Of a stretch of 64,000 bases of DNA, positions 27,948 through 38,252 are shown piece by piece. This DNA comes from Pseudopelagicola sp. (GTDB taxonomy: Bacteria; Pseudomonadota; Alphaproteobacteria; Rhodobacterales; Rhodobacteraceae). The stretch spans positions 1 to 64,000 of the forward strand of contig JAPHRE010000021.1 of the NCBI GenBank assembly GCA_026195905.1. Direction: 5' to 3'. Under the pieces are notes generated by a model that was not told the origin of the DNA, searched no databases, and saw nothing but the letters and a program-made list of their open reading frames with translations. The stretch's first letter is position 1, and every line of letters begins with the position of its first letter. The translations under genes and the position numbers were made by a program.

Positions 27948-29531
27948 TTGCCTGAGATTATGCTTGATCCATCGTTGCGCGTCAGCGCGGCAAGTTCCGT
28001 TAAGCAGGAAAAAGGCGGAGCTATGCCTGCGGAAAATTTCGTCTCTATTCTTTCTGAACTTGATGCAAATTCCCTCGAACTAGTGGCGGGTGAGGCCGAT
28101 GAAGGCGAGAGGCACGATCCAACAGATGCCGTAGATGATATCGCGGCGGAGGGGACTGAAGAGGATGCCTCTTTGGATGCGAAATTCGTTCGCGCACTTA
28201 GTGAGATAGGAGAAGACTCTTCTTTTCCGATTTCGCTTCCATCCGTGCGAGGGTCGATGAACGAAGCAGGAAAACCGGTCGTTGTGCGGGGCCGGGTGGA
28301 GGATCAAGACCCTAGTATCACGGACTTACAGGCCCAAGAGCCCGCAGAGCGTCGCGATAAGGTCGGGGATATACCGGAGAGCACTGGCGAGGCGATGCGA
28401 CCGCTACAGGATTGGGCCGCCCATGAGTTTGCAGATGATGGAAGCCGCGCCGAAGCTCTCTCTAAAGAAGCCCTCCCTAAACTTGCGGCAGGAGAGGCCG
28501 GGCAAAACGATCTATCCGGCCAAGCGGCCAAGGCGATGCAACCTGATGATCTTGGATCTCCTGCCAAGGTTCAGGGCCGGGAGAACGCGGTCAGACAGGC
28601 GCCGAATGTGCCTGCGGCAGACAAACCCAAGGTCTCGCATGAAACACCGATGGCAACGGTGCAAGCCGCAGAATTGGGAAGGATGACGCCTGCGCCTATC
28701 TCGGGGGAAAGGACGGCCTCGTTTTCCGAGCCGGGGATGACGACGATAGCCTTACCCTTGGGTCAGTCGCCGATGACCGCAGGGCGTGCGACGGGTGTTG
28801 CAGCGATTGAGGCACCATCTCAGGATAAGACCGCGCTGCCGCTCCCCTTGGGGCCAGCGCAGAATGAGTTGCATGGCCGTGATGAACGCTTTTCCGAAAG
28901 AGAGCTTGCACAAGTGAGTCGAGCGACGTCGCAGCCGGTGATTGGCACAAATCTACCGGCGCAGGCGGGCATTGGCCTTGAGTTGCAGAAGCACATCAGG
29001 GCCGGAAAAACGCCCCCCGGCGAGGACATTACGGGTTCGGTCATTGACGAACCCCTGCCTCTCTCTGACCGCGCATTGGCGATTGGGCGGGAGACTGCCC
29101 AGCCCCTGCGCCCTGCCGAAACATCCCTCTATTCAGGGTCGCCGCAGAGCACGGCCCTTGTTCGACAGGTCTCGGAGGCGGTGCGCGTGTCCTCCACTGG
29201 CCAGATCGAGATCGCGTTGCGGCCCGAAGAGCTTGGATCGGTCCGCTTGAGCCTTACAGGTGCAGATGGAAAAATGAGCGTGATTGTTCAAGCGGACCGC
29301 CCCGAAACCCTTGATTTAATGCGACGGCATATCGAAACCCTTTCCCAAGAATTTAGGGATATTGGCTATGGGGATGTGTCTTTTTCCTTCCACTCCGGCG
29401 GGCGCAACCACAGCCACACGACGGAGGGTGAAACCATGCCAATAGAGATGCCGGAACCGCTCACGGCGATGACCCCCTTAGAGGGCCGCGCCATGCTTGT
29501 TTCTGGATCTGGCCTCGACATTCGAATCTAA
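27948..29531 (+). CDS. fliK: Flagellar hook-length control protein FliK
   Basis: 527 aa; disordered N-term; C-term VRVSSTGQIEIALRPEELGSVRLSLTGADGKMSVIVQADRPETLDLMRRHIETLSQEFRDIGY (Flg_hook domain). TTG start at 27948 uncertain. Confidence 0.88.
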   Translation: MPEIMLDPSLRVSAASSVKQEKGGAMPAENFVSILSELDANSLELVAGEADEGERHDPTDAVDDIAAEGTEEDASLDAKFVRALSEIGEDSSFPISLPSVRGSMNEAGKPVVVRGRVEDQDPSITDLQAQEPAERRDKVGDIPESTGEAMRPLQDWAAHEFADDGSRAEALSKEALPKLAAGEAGQNDLSGQAAKAMQPDDLGSPAKVQGRENAVRQAPNVPAADKPKVSHETPMATVQAAELGRMTPAPISGERTASFSEPGMTTIALPLGQSPMTAGRATGVAAIEAPSQDKTALPLPLGPAQNELHGRDERFSERELAQVSRATSQPVIGTNLPAQAGIGLELQKHIRAGKTPPGEDITGSVIDEPLPLSDRALAIGRETAQPLRPAETSLYSGSPQSTALVRQVSEAVRVSSTGQIEIALRPEELGSVRLSLTGADGKMSVIVQADRPETLDLMRRHIETLSQEFRDIGYGDVSFSFHSGGRNHSHTTEGETMPIEMPEPLTAMTPLEGRAMLVSGSGLDIRI

Positions 29532-29540
29532 GGAAACCCG

Positions 29541-30206
29541 ATGGACGCCATTTCGCCAAATACTGCTTATTCCGCCGCATCCAATACTACGAAGGAGAAT
29601 GCGGGAATGTCAGGCGACTCGTCTGACTATGAAACCTTTCTCAAAATGCTCACGGCGCAGATGCAAAACCAGGATCCCTTGAACCCGGTTGAAGCATCAG
29701 ATTTCGCAGCACAGCTTGCGTCGTTCTCGACTGTGGAGCAGCAGGTTTTGACAAATGACCTTCTGACATCCATCGAAGCGCGCCTTGCGAATTCCGATTT
29801 CGCGGCTTTGGCGGATTGGGTTGGGATGGAAGCTCGGAGCAGAGGCGCCGTATATTTCGATGGCGCAGAGATTACAGCGACGGTTCAGCGAGAGTCGGCG
29901 GCGGATCGGAATGATCTCGTGGTGCGGAATGACGCCGGTGCAGAGGTATATCGAGCGACTATAGACCCTGAGGCGCTCGAAGTGACTTGGGGCGGTGAAA
30001 CTCAAAGCGGGTCCATTGCGCCGCATGGGCAGTATGAGCTTTCTATCGAGGGGTTCTCATCCGGCGAGAGCCTTGGGTCGGCTGTGCTTGAGACCTATGG
30101 GCGCGTTCAGGAGGCCCGCGTTGAAGAGAGTGGGCTGACCCTTGTCCTCGCTGGAGGACAGGTTGTGGCGACTCGAGATGTGACGGCGCTGCGCGCACCA
30201 CTATGA
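29541..30206 (+). CDS. flgD: Flagellar hook capping protein FlgD
   Basis: 221 aa; DYETFLKMLTAQMQNQDPLNPVEASDFAAQLASFSTVEQQVLTN is the FlgD signature. Confidence 0.95.
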   Translation: MDAISPNTAYSAASNTTKENAGMSGDSSDYETFLKMLTAQMQNQDPLNPVEASDFAAQLASFSTVEQQVLTNDLLTSIEARLANSDFAALADWVGMEARSRGAVYFDGAEITATVQRESAADRNDLVVRNDAGAEVYRATIDPEALEVTWGGETQSGSIAPHGQYELSIEGFSSGESLGSAVLETYGRVQEARVEESGLTLVLAGGQVVATRDVTALRAPL

Positions 30207-30224
30207 TACTGTATGCTCCGGTTC

Positions 30225-31550
30225 CTAAAGATCTCGCATAGCATAGGCGAGGTAAGCAGGCCAAAGGGCCAATCGACGAAAGCGCCCGCCCGGAAACCGG
30301 CCAGGCGGCGTTGTGATGGCCTTTGGGTGCCGCAAATCCCGACGCCCAAGAGCCTGTTCCGCGAGAAGCGCGCCGCAATAGCTTGCCATTGCGACGCCAT
30401 TTCCATGATAGGCAAACCCGGCAAACATGCCGTCTTGGCCCGGCACTGGCCCTGCAAACGGTGTTAGATCTCGTGCGAAACACACGAAGCCAGACCAATA
30501 GTAGGGTGTGTCTATACCGCGCCAAGCCGGGAACATCCGGTTGAAATCGAGCCGGATCAGGCGGCGCATGTCTTGGTCCGCAGCGCGTGTTGTGCGCAGA
30601 CCACCGCGCATCCCAAAAAGAAAACGACCATCGGGCATCAGGCGAAAATAGTGCAAGAGCGACCGCGTATCGTAGGCCATTTGGCCGGATGTCCAGCCTT
30701 GCGCCTGTTGTTCTTCAAAGCTGAGTGGACGGGTGACAATCACGCTTGATTGGGCGGGCATGAAGCGACCGCCGATCCATTCCGGCACCGTTTCACGCCC
30801 ATACCCATTTGTCGCGATAATGACTTGCCGGGCCTTCACTGCGCCGCGTGGTGTTTGCAGACGGTATTGTCCTGTTTGCCCAGAAATCGCGCTTACGGGT
30901 GTCCGCCCATGTATGTGCGCGCCGGCCTCTTGGGCGGCGCGGGCAAGACCAAGCGCATATTTCTTGGGGTTGAGGGCAAAGCCAACGGGAATTGTAAGTC
31001 CGCCATGAAACGCCCCGCCCATCCCCTGATTGCGCAGATCATTTTTTGAGAGCAAATCCGGCGATACACCATAGAGGTCAGAGACCTCCTGCGCCTTTTT
31101 CTCAAGAGTATGAAAGTCGCGCTTGCGGTGGGCTAGAACGGTTTCGCCATTGGAGTGCCGATCAGCGTTAATGGCGTGACTGGACAAGAGTTGTTCGACA
31201 AGAAGGATCGCATCGCGTTCCGCTCGGAAATAGGCCTCTGCCTCGGCCTGACCGATGCGCCGCGCGAGCATGGCTGGCTCCATGTGGCTACCGCCCAGAC
31301 AGCAAAAGCCGCCGTTGCGCCCTGATGCGCCCCATCCGGGCTGTTGTTCGTCAAGCAAAACGACGTCTCGATCGGCCTTGGCAAGATGCAGTGCGGCGGA
31401 AAGTCCAGTATATCCCCCACCCACAATCGCCACATCTGCCGAGACATCCTCGGCAAGCGCGGCATAGGGCGCGGCGTCGACCGTTTCGTTCCAGAAACAG
31501 GCCCCCACTGGCCCATCGCCATAGGCGAAGGAATCGCAAACACGCGTCAT
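30225..31550 (-). CDS. FAD-dependent oxidoreductase (DAO family; PuuB/gamma-glutamylputrescine oxidase-like)
   Basis: 441 aa; ADVAIVGGGYTGLSAALHLAKADRDVVLLDEQQPGWGASGRNGGFC; coupled to polyamine ABC genes. Confidence 0.82.
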   Translation of the reverse strand: MTRVCDSFAYGDGPVGACFWNETVDAAPYAALAEDVSADVAIVGGGYTGLSAALHLAKADRDVVLLDEQQPGWGASGRNGGFCCLGGSHMEPAMLARRIGQAEAEAYFRAERDAILLVEQLLSSHAINADRHSNGETVLAHRKRDFHTLEKKAQEVSDLYGVSPDLLSKNDLRNQGMGGAFHGGLTIPVGFALNPKKYALGLARAAQEAGAHIHGRTPVSAISGQTGQYRLQTPRGAVKARQVIIATNGYGRETVPEWIGGRFMPAQSSVIVTRPLSFEEQQAQGWTSGQMAYDTRSLLHYFRLMPDGRFLFGMRGGLRTTRAADQDMRRLIRLDFNRMFPAWRGIDTPYYWSGFVCFARDLTPFAGPVPGQDGMFAGFAYHGNGVAMASYCGALLAEQALGRRDLRHPKAITTPPGRFPGGRFRRLALWPAYLAYAMRDL

Positions 31551-32371
31551 CCGGCAGAGAGCCGTTCCGCCGCGCGTTCTTCACGTTGCTGTCGCGCCAC
31601 GGTGCTTTTCGACACCAGAGATGCCGTGATGACTCCGATAGTCACGATCCCGATCATGATCGTTGAGAGGGCATTGATCTCGGGGCTGACGCCAAGTCGG
31701 ACCGAGGACCATATTTTCATCGGCAAGGTCGTGGCGGAAGGGCCGGAGGTAAAGGACGCGATGACAAGGTCATCGAGCGACAAGGTAAAGGCAAGAAGCC
31801 AGCCAGAAATCACGGCGGGCGCAATGATCGGCAGGGTGACGAGGAAAAACGCCTGAAACGGCGAGCAGCCCAGATCAAGCGCAGCCTCTTCAAGCGATTG
31901 ATCAAAGCTCACCAAACGAGACGAGACAACCACCGAGACATAACACATTGAAAACGTTGTATGCGCGAGGACAATCGTCAACACGCCGCGATCCAAGCCG
32001 ATCCCGATAAACAGGAGGAGCAAGGACAGGCCGGTAATGACTTCGGGCATCACGAGCGGGGCATAAATCATGCCCGAAAACAGGGTGCGCCCAAGGAAAC
32101 GACCACTACGCACCATCACAATCGCGGCCATAGTGCCGAGAGCTGTGGCGATGGTCGAACTGATCACAGCGACTTTGATTGTGACCCAGGCCGCATCTAG
32201 GAAGGCCTCGTTCTGCATCAATTCGCCATACCATTTGGTCGAAAACCCGGCCCAAACTGTGACCAGTTTGGATGCGTTGAAGCTATAGATGATCAGGATC
32301 ACCATCGGCAGGTAAAGAAATGCAAACCCAAGCGTAAGAGAGGTTGCGTTGAACCAGCTAAACCGCCTCAT
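31547..32371 (-). CDS. potI: ABC transporter permease, spermidine/putrescine type (PotI-like)
   Basis: 274 aa; EEAALDLGCSPFQAFFLVTLPIIAPAVISGWLLAFTLSLDDLVIASFTSGPSATTLPMKIWSSVRLGVSPEINALSTIM. Confidence 0.88.
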   Translation of the reverse strand: MRRFSWFNATSLTLGFAFLYLPMVILIIYSFNASKLVTVWAGFSTKWYGELMQNEAFLDAAWVTIKVAVISSTIATALGTMAAIVMVRSGRFLGRTLFSGMIYAPLVMPEVITGLSLLLLFIGIGLDRGVLTIVLAHTTFSMCYVSVVVSSRLVSFDQSLEEAALDLGCSPFQAFFLVTLPIIAPAVISGWLLAFTLSLDDLVIASFTSGPSATTLPMKIWSSVRLGVSPEINALSTIMIGIVTIGVITASLVSKSTVARQQREERAAERLSAG

Positions 32372-33258
32372 TCGTTGGCCTCCCTCTGTTTCTGTTCATT
32401 GCGCTGGAACAAAATGATCGGGATCACAAGGATCAAGAGCAGGATGACCGCGACCGCCGAAGCCACGGGCCAATCGCGATTAGAGAAGAATTCCTCCCAG
32501 AGGACTTTGCCGATCATCAATGTCTGCGATCCACCAAGAAGCGAGGGGATCACGAATTCACCGATTGTTGGGATGAAGACAAGAAAGCACCCGGCGATGA
32601 TCCCCTGTTTCGAGAGCGGGATCGTCACCAGCCAGAAAGCCGATAATCGCGAACATCCAAGGTCTTCCGCCGCTTCAATGAGGCTCGCATCCAGCTTTTC
32701 AAGGGCGGAATAGATCGGCAGGATCATGAACGGAAGATAGGTATAGACGATGCCGATATAGACCGCCGCGTTGGTATTCAGAATAATAAGCGGCTCGGAG
32801 ATGAGCCCGAGCGACATCAGGGTCTGATTGAGATAGCCCTCTTGGCTCAGGATACCCATCCACGAATAGACGCGGATCAGGAATGAGGTCCAGAATGGCA
32901 GGATCACTAGCATAAGCAGTGTGGGCCGCCATTCATCGGGGGCTTTCGCCATGCCATAGGCGATCGGATAGCCGACCAACAGCGTGAAAAGGGTCGAAAT
33001 CGCCGCGATTTTGAGGCTCGAAAGATAGGCTTTCCAGTAGAGATCATCCTCGGTCAGGAAGATGAAGTTTTCAAAATCCAGTCCCGACAAGAAGTCCTTG
33101 AACCCGGCCCAGCCCGCCGAAATATCGAGCGTCGGCACATAGGGCGGAATGGCAAGCCACGCATCCGAAAGCGCGATCTTGAGCACGATGATAAAGGGCA
33201 CAAGAAACAGCGCCAGAAGCCAAATGTAGGGCACCGCGATAAGGATCAGGCGGCGCAT
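32368..33258 (-). CDS. potH: ABC transporter permease, spermidine/putrescine type (PotH-like)
   Basis: ATG at 33258 preferred; EAAEDLGCSRLSAFWLVTIPLSKQGIIAGCFLVFIPTIGEFVIPSLLGGSQTLMIGKVLWEEFFSNRDWP. Confidence 0.88.
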   Translation of the reverse strand: MRRLILIAVPYIWLLALFLVPFIIVLKIALSDAWLAIPPYVPTLDISAGWAGFKDFLSGLDFENFIFLTEDDLYWKAYLSSLKIAAISTLFTLLVGYPIAYGMAKAPDEWRPTLLMLVILPFWTSFLIRVYSWMGILSQEGYLNQTLMSLGLISEPLIILNTNAAVYIGIVYTYLPFMILPIYSALEKLDASLIEAAEDLGCSRLSAFWLVTIPLSKQGIIAGCFLVFIPTIGEFVIPSLLGGSQTLMIGKVLWEEFFSNRDWPVASAVAVILLLILVIPIILFQRNEQKQREANE

Positions 33259-33259
33259 A

Positions 33260-34384
33260 TCAGTTCTCCAGCAGGACACCGGCGGTGTCTGTCCAGCTTA
33301 CCCAAACCTTATCTTCCCAAGTAAAACCCCGACGCGAGATACGGCGGTTGTTGGCGGTTTGGGCCTTGATGATCTGCCCGTTTGGTAGCTCGACATGATA
33401 GGTCGAGAGATTACCGAGATACGCGATATCAAGCACCTTGCCGCGGAAGGCGATCGGGTTCGCGGGTTTGTCATGGGTGATCGTGACTTTCTCCGGGCGA
33501 ATGGCGAAATACACCGTCTGGCCCTTGTCGAAATTGGTGTGCGGCGTGCCGATGATGTCGGCAAGCCCTTCGCCCCAAGAAATCGCAAGTTTATCGCCAT
33601 CCATTGCTCCGGCCTTCCCCTCGATCAGATTCACATCTCCGATGAAATCTGCGACATAGGTCGAATTTGGGGTCTCGTAGATGTCCGGAGGCGTTGCGAC
33701 TTGCACGATCTTGCCGTGGTCCATGACGGCGACACGGCTGGCAACGGTCATGGCCTCTTCCTGATCGTGCGTCACGATGACAAAGGTTGTGCCTGTCTTT
33801 TCCTGAATATCCATGAGCTCAAACTGCGTTTCCTGACGCAGTTTCTTGTCGAGCGCGCCAAGCGGTTCATCAAGCAGCAAAAGTTTGGGGGCTTTGGCAA
33901 GAGAGCGCGCAAGAGCGACACGCTGGCGTTGCCCGCCGGATATTTGATGCGGTTTGCGGCGGGCGAATTTCTCAAGCCGTGTCAGGCGGAGCATCTCATC
34001 GACGCGGGCGGCGATCTCGTCCTTGGGAAGGCCGTTACGGCGCAGGCCAAAGGCGATATTGTTCCATACCGAAAGATGCGGAAAAAGCGCATAGGATTGG
34101 AACATCATGTTCACGGCGCGCTTGTTGGGGGGGACGGGGGCCATGTCCTGACCGGATAAGAGGATATGCCCTTCTGTTGGTGCCTCAAAGCCCGCAAGCA
34201 TCCGCATCATTGTCGTTTTGCCACAGCCCGAAGGGCCGAGAAGAGCGAAGAATTCGCGCTCATAGATGTCGATGGTGAGATCATCAACTGCCGCGAAATC
34301 ACCGAACTTCTTGGTGACGTTCTTGAATTGAATGATCGGATTGGCGTCTGGATCGAGCCAAGGGGCGAAAACGTCCTGAGGCAT
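33260..34384 (-). CDS. potG: ABC transporter ATP-binding protein (PotG/PotA-like)
   Basis: Walker A LLGPSGCGKTTMMRMLAGFE; signature ISGGQRQRVALARSL; ATG 34384 likely start. Confidence 0.9.
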   Translation of the reverse strand: MPQDVFAPWLDPDANPIIQFKNVTKKFGDFAAVDDLTIDIYEREFFALLGPSGCGKTTMMRMLAGFEAPTEGHILLSGQDMAPVPPNKRAVNMMFQSYALFPHLSVWNNIAFGLRRNGLPKDEIAARVDEMLRLTRLEKFARRKPHQISGGQRQRVALARSLAKAPKLLLLDEPLGALDKKLRQETQFELMDIQEKTGTTFVIVTHDQEEAMTVASRVAVMDHGKIVQVATPPDIYETPNSTYVADFIGDVNLIEGKAGAMDGDKLAISWGEGLADIIGTPHTNFDKGQTVYFAIRPEKVTITHDKPANPIAFRGKVLDIAYLGNLSTYHVELPNGQIIKAQTANNRRISRRGFTWEDKVWVSWTDTAGVLLEN

Positions 34385-34449
34385 GTGGCCCACTCCCGTA
34401 GTAAATGACCCGGGCATCAGGGAATGCGCGGGCCTGATCGGTCATTAGA

Positions 34450-35535
34450 TCAGGTGCCGGACTTGATCTTGGTCCACATGCGCGTCGCTTTGCGCTGAAC
34501 CTTCGGCGGGTAGCCGTCCTTGGTATAAAGGTTCTCGACGGTTTCCGCGCTTGGGTAAATGGAGGGGTCGCCGATCACGTCCTCTTCGAGGAATTCCTGC
34601 GACGCCAGGTTGCCGTTGGCGTAGTAGACATAGTTCGATGCGGCCGCCATATTTTCGGCATCCATGATGAAGTTCAGGAATGTATGCGCCCCTTCCGGGT
34701 TTGGCGCGTCAATCGGGATCGCCATCTGGTCAAACCACATCAGAGCGCCTTCTTTCGGCGCAAAATAGGCGATTTCAACGCCATTGTCGGCCTCATCCGC
34801 GCGATCGCGCGCCTGAAGAATGTCCCCGGACCAACCAAAGGCGACACAGATATCACCATTGGCCAGTGCGTTGATGTATTCGGAGCTATGAAACTTTTGA
34901 ACATACGGACGCACGCCCATCAGGACGGGTTCTGCCTTGGCAATCACATCGGCGTCCATGCTATTGGGATTTTCACCGATATACTTGAGCGCAGCCGGGA
35001 TCATCTCGTCGGGCGCATCAAGGAAATGCACGCCGCAGCTCGCCAGCTTTTCCATGTTCGCCGGATCAAAGATCAGGGCCAGCGAGTCCACGGGCGCGTC
35101 GTCGCCGAGCACTTCCTTCACCTTACCAACATTCACGCCAAGGCCGGTCGTGCCCCACATATAATTGATCGAATAGGCGTTGCCGGGATCATAATTCGCG
35201 GTGCGGGCTTTGATCTTGTCCCACATATTTTGTTCGTTGGGGAGCTTCGAGAAGTCGAGTTTTTGAAACGCACCGGCGGAAATCTGACGGGCTAGGAACG
35301 ATCCGGTCGGCACGACGACGTCATAACCCGACCCACCGGCCAGCATTTTCGTTTCAAGAACCTCGTTCGAGTCAAATACGTCATAGATCAGGTCGATGCC
35401 GGTCTCTTCTTCGAACTTCGTCAGAAGCTCTTCATCAATATAATCAGACCAGTTGTAAACGCGCACTTCTTCGGCGTTGGCGGCCATCGCGCCAATGGCC
35501 ACGGTGGCGGTCAAGGTCAGAAGGGTGTGTTTCAT
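34450..35535 (-). CDS. potF: Putrescine/spermidine-binding periplasmic protein (PotF/PotD-like)
   Basis: ATG 35535: MKHTLLTLTATVAIGAMAANAEEVRVYNWSDYIDEELLTKFEEETGIDLIYDVFDSNEVLETKMLAGGSGYDVVVPTG. Confidence 0.9.
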   Translation of the reverse strand: MKHTLLTLTATVAIGAMAANAEEVRVYNWSDYIDEELLTKFEEETGIDLIYDVFDSNEVLETKMLAGGSGYDVVVPTGSFLARQISAGAFQKLDFSKLPNEQNMWDKIKARTANYDPGNAYSINYMWGTTGLGVNVGKVKEVLGDDAPVDSLALIFDPANMEKLASCGVHFLDAPDEMIPAALKYIGENPNSMDADVIAKAEPVLMGVRPYVQKFHSSEYINALANGDICVAFGWSGDILQARDRADEADNGVEIAYFAPKEGALMWFDQMAIPIDAPNPEGAHTFLNFIMDAENMAAASNYVYYANGNLASQEFLEEDVIGDPSIYPSAETVENLYTKDGYPPKVQRKATRMWTKIKSGT

Positions 35536-35685
35536 TTTTATCTCCCGTTGGATTGGTGGGCGTATGCCCAACCAGAATTTGCAAGAAAATTTTTGATCAA
35601 GTTTAGGGCATATGGCAACATCGGATTATTCCATAGTCATGGAAAAATGCGCGCGAAGGCGGCGGCAAGAGGGAGAGTTGCTCAA

Positions 35686-36405
35686 ATGTCAGGCGTTAGT
35701 GCCCCAAGACAGGTGGATGTCTATCGTGATGAAATCTCACAACGTATTCCCGTTCACCAGCAGGTTTATGAAGATCTTCGGAGCCGTATTCTTTTTGGAG
35801 AGCTCGCACCCGGACAGCCGGTAACAATTCAGGGGCTTGTCGAAACCTTAGGTGCCGGCATGACGCCGGTGCGTGAAGCGATTCGAAGGCTTACGTCGGA
35901 GGGCGCGCTGGAATTTCAGGGCAATCGCCGCGTCACGGTGCCGACGCCCAATACCGCTTGTATCGAAGAACTGATTGTTGCCCGCAGAGCACTTGAGCCA
36001 GAGCTTGCACGGCGGGCAACGCATAAGGCAAGCCCGCAGGATATCGACATTTTGGAAGGGATCGACACCGCGTTGGACGCGGCGATCGCGCGTGGCGATG
36101 TCAGTGCGTATTTGCATTTGAATTACGAATTTCATTCAAAGCTCTACACCATTGCCAGCACACCGGTTCTATTGGCCATTGTAGAAGGCCTCTGGCTGCG
36201 TTTTGGCCCGTCATTGCGCGTTGTGTGTGGGCGTATGGGGACGCAGAACCTCCCGGATAAACACAAGGAAACTGTTGCCGCTTTGCGTGCAGAGGATGAA
36301 GAGGCGGTCGCCGCAGCCATTCGGGATGACGTTGTGCAGGGGATGGAACAGGTGCGCGAAGTGCTTGAGAGCAATGCGCTGACGGGCGAGATGATTGACA
36401 CGTAA
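35686..36405 (+). CDS. GntR-family (FCD subfamily) transcriptional regulator
   Basis: VYEDLRSRILFGELAPGQPVTIQGLVETLGAGMTPVREAIRRLTSEGALEFQGNRRVTVPTP; C-terminal FCD-like helical domain. Start 35686 (MSGVSAPRQVDVYRDE) inferred. Confidence 0.88.
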   Translation: MSGVSAPRQVDVYRDEISQRIPVHQQVYEDLRSRILFGELAPGQPVTIQGLVETLGAGMTPVREAIRRLTSEGALEFQGNRRVTVPTPNTACIEELIVARRALEPELARRATHKASPQDIDILEGIDTALDAAIARGDVSAYLHLNYEFHSKLYTIASTPVLLAIVEGLWLRFGPSLRVVCGRMGTQNLPDKHKETVAALRAEDEEAVAAAIRDDVVQGMEQVREVLESNALTGEMIDT

Positions 36406-36479
36406 AAATTTGATCATATTCTGCCCTCAACCGCGTTGATACGGCCTATCGACGCTATTCGTTACAAAGAGGCACGCCC

Positions 36480-37868
36480 ATGAATATGATCACCAACCAC
36501 ATGCCGACAGCGGAGCTTCAGGCTCTGGATGCGGCGCATCACGTTCATCCCTTCTCCGCGCAGGGAGAGCTTGCTGAAAAAGGGGCGCGCGTCATTGTGC
36601 GGGCCAAAGGCGTAACGCTCGTCGATTCCGAAGGTGTGGAAATTCTTGATGCAATGGCGGGCCTGTGGTGCGTCAATATCGGGTATGGCCGTGAGGAGCT
36701 TGCCGATGTCGCGGCGCGTCAGATGCGCGAATTGCCTTATTATAATACTTTCTTCCAAACGACCCATGTCCCGGTGATTGCCCTTTCGGCGCGGCTTGCC
36801 GAGCTTGCGCCGGGCGATCTGAATCATGTTTTTTATGGTGGGTCGGGGTCTGAAGCGAATGACACCAATTTGCGCCTTGTGCGCACCTATTGGGCCGAAA
36901 AGGGCAAGCCTGAAAAGAAAGTCGTCATTAGCCGCAAGAACGCCTACCACGGCTCGACCGTCGCGGCGGCAAGTCTTGGCGGCATGAGTGGGATGCACGC
37001 GCAAGGCGGCCTGCCTATTCCCGACATTCACCATATTGATCAACCCGATTGGTATGCTGAGGGCGGAGACATGAGTCCCGAAGATTTTGGCATTGCACGG
37101 GCGCGCCAGCTTGAAGAGGCTATTCTTGAGCTGGGCGAAGAGCGGGTCGCGGCCTTTATCGCAGAACCCGTGCAGGGGGCAGGGGGCGTCATCGTTGCAC
37201 CGGATAGCTATTGGCCCGAGATTCAGCGCATTTGCGACAAATATGAGATTCTCCTGATCGCGGATGAAGTCATCTGTGGCTTTGGCCGCACGGGCGAATG
37301 GTTTGGCTCGCAAACACTTGGTATTCGCCCAGATATCATGACCGTCGCCAAGGGGCTTAGTTCGGGCTATGTGCCGATTGCTGCGTCGATCCTGTCTGAT
37401 GAGGTTGCGGAAGTTATCGGAGGCACCGAGTTTAATCATGGGTATACCTATTCCGGGCACCCGGTGGCCGCGGCGGTTGCGCTTGAAAACCTGCGTATCC
37501 TAGATGAGGAAAACATCATCGAAACGGTGCGGACCGAGACGGCCCCTTATCTCAAGAAGAAGTGGGAGGCCTTGGCGGACCATCCGCTTGTCGGAGAGGC
37601 CAGGATCGTCGGCATGATGGGGTCGATTGCCCTTACGCCAAACAAAGCCACGCGCGCACCTTTTAAGGCACCGGCGGGCACGGTAGGCTTCAAGTGCCGC
37701 GAGCATTGCTTTGCCAACAATCTGATTATGCGCCATGTCGGGGATCGGATGGTGATTTCCCCGCCGCTTGTTATCTCGAAGGCCGAGATCGACACGCTGA
37801 TCGAGAGAGCGACGCGCGCGCTGGACTTGACGTATGAGCAACTTGTCAAAGAAGGGCTTTATGCCTGA
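36480..37868 (+). CDS. Class III aminotransferase, putrescine--pyruvate (SpuC-like)
   Basis: 462 aa; GSGSEANDTNLRLVRTYW; LIADEVICGFGRTGEWFGSQTLGIRPDIMTVAKGLSSGYVPI (PLP Lys). Confidence 0.87.
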   Translation: MNMITNHMPTAELQALDAAHHVHPFSAQGELAEKGARVIVRAKGVTLVDSEGVEILDAMAGLWCVNIGYGREELADVAARQMRELPYYNTFFQTTHVPVIALSARLAELAPGDLNHVFYGGSGSEANDTNLRLVRTYWAEKGKPEKKVVISRKNAYHGSTVAAASLGGMSGMHAQGGLPIPDIHHIDQPDWYAEGGDMSPEDFGIARARQLEEAILELGEERVAAFIAEPVQGAGGVIVAPDSYWPEIQRICDKYEILLIADEVICGFGRTGEWFGSQTLGIRPDIMTVAKGLSSGYVPIAASILSDEVAEVIGGTEFNHGYTYSGHPVAAAVALENLRILDEENIIETVRTETAPYLKKKWEALADHPLVGEARIVGMMGSIALTPNKATRAPFKAPAGTVGFKCREHCFANNLIMRHVGDRMVISPPLVISKAEIDTLIERATRALDLTYEQLVKEGLYA

Positions 37869-37940
37869 GTGCTCTGACATTATGACGAAAAACCGCGTGG
37901 CGCTGGACTGTCAGGTGATGAAAAATTTGTCAAATCCAGA

Positions 37941-37975
37941 AGGGGCGCTCAAGTTTTAGGCGCCTCTTTGATTTT
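37941..37975 (+). terminator. Candidate intrinsic terminator after aminotransferase
   Basis: aGGGGCGCtcaagttttagGCGCCTCtttgatttt: stem (one G-U) followed by T-rich tract. Confidence 0.45.
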
Positions 37976-38252
37976 GTGAAAAAATCACACGCAACCATTG
38001 GTTGATGGGTCGGTGTGCCAAACACGGCCTTCAAGGAAATTTCCCATTTCGACTCATGATTCTGATCCCTTCCAAACTGGGCGGAATGTCGATTTTTAGA
38101 CAGAAACCGTCGCAAAGCATGCCGTTTGGCCGGATAAAGCAGCCCTAGGGTCGGGTTTTGTATCGGGTGTTGCACTTACCCAAGAGGGTGTGCTTACATT
38201 TCAAGCAATAGGGCAGAGACAATCTGCCGATAAACAACACAGGGAGCCAGTT

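Noticed and set aside
36462-37460. 332-aa minus-strand ORF
   Set aside because: Antisense to the aminotransferase gene; no domain signature.
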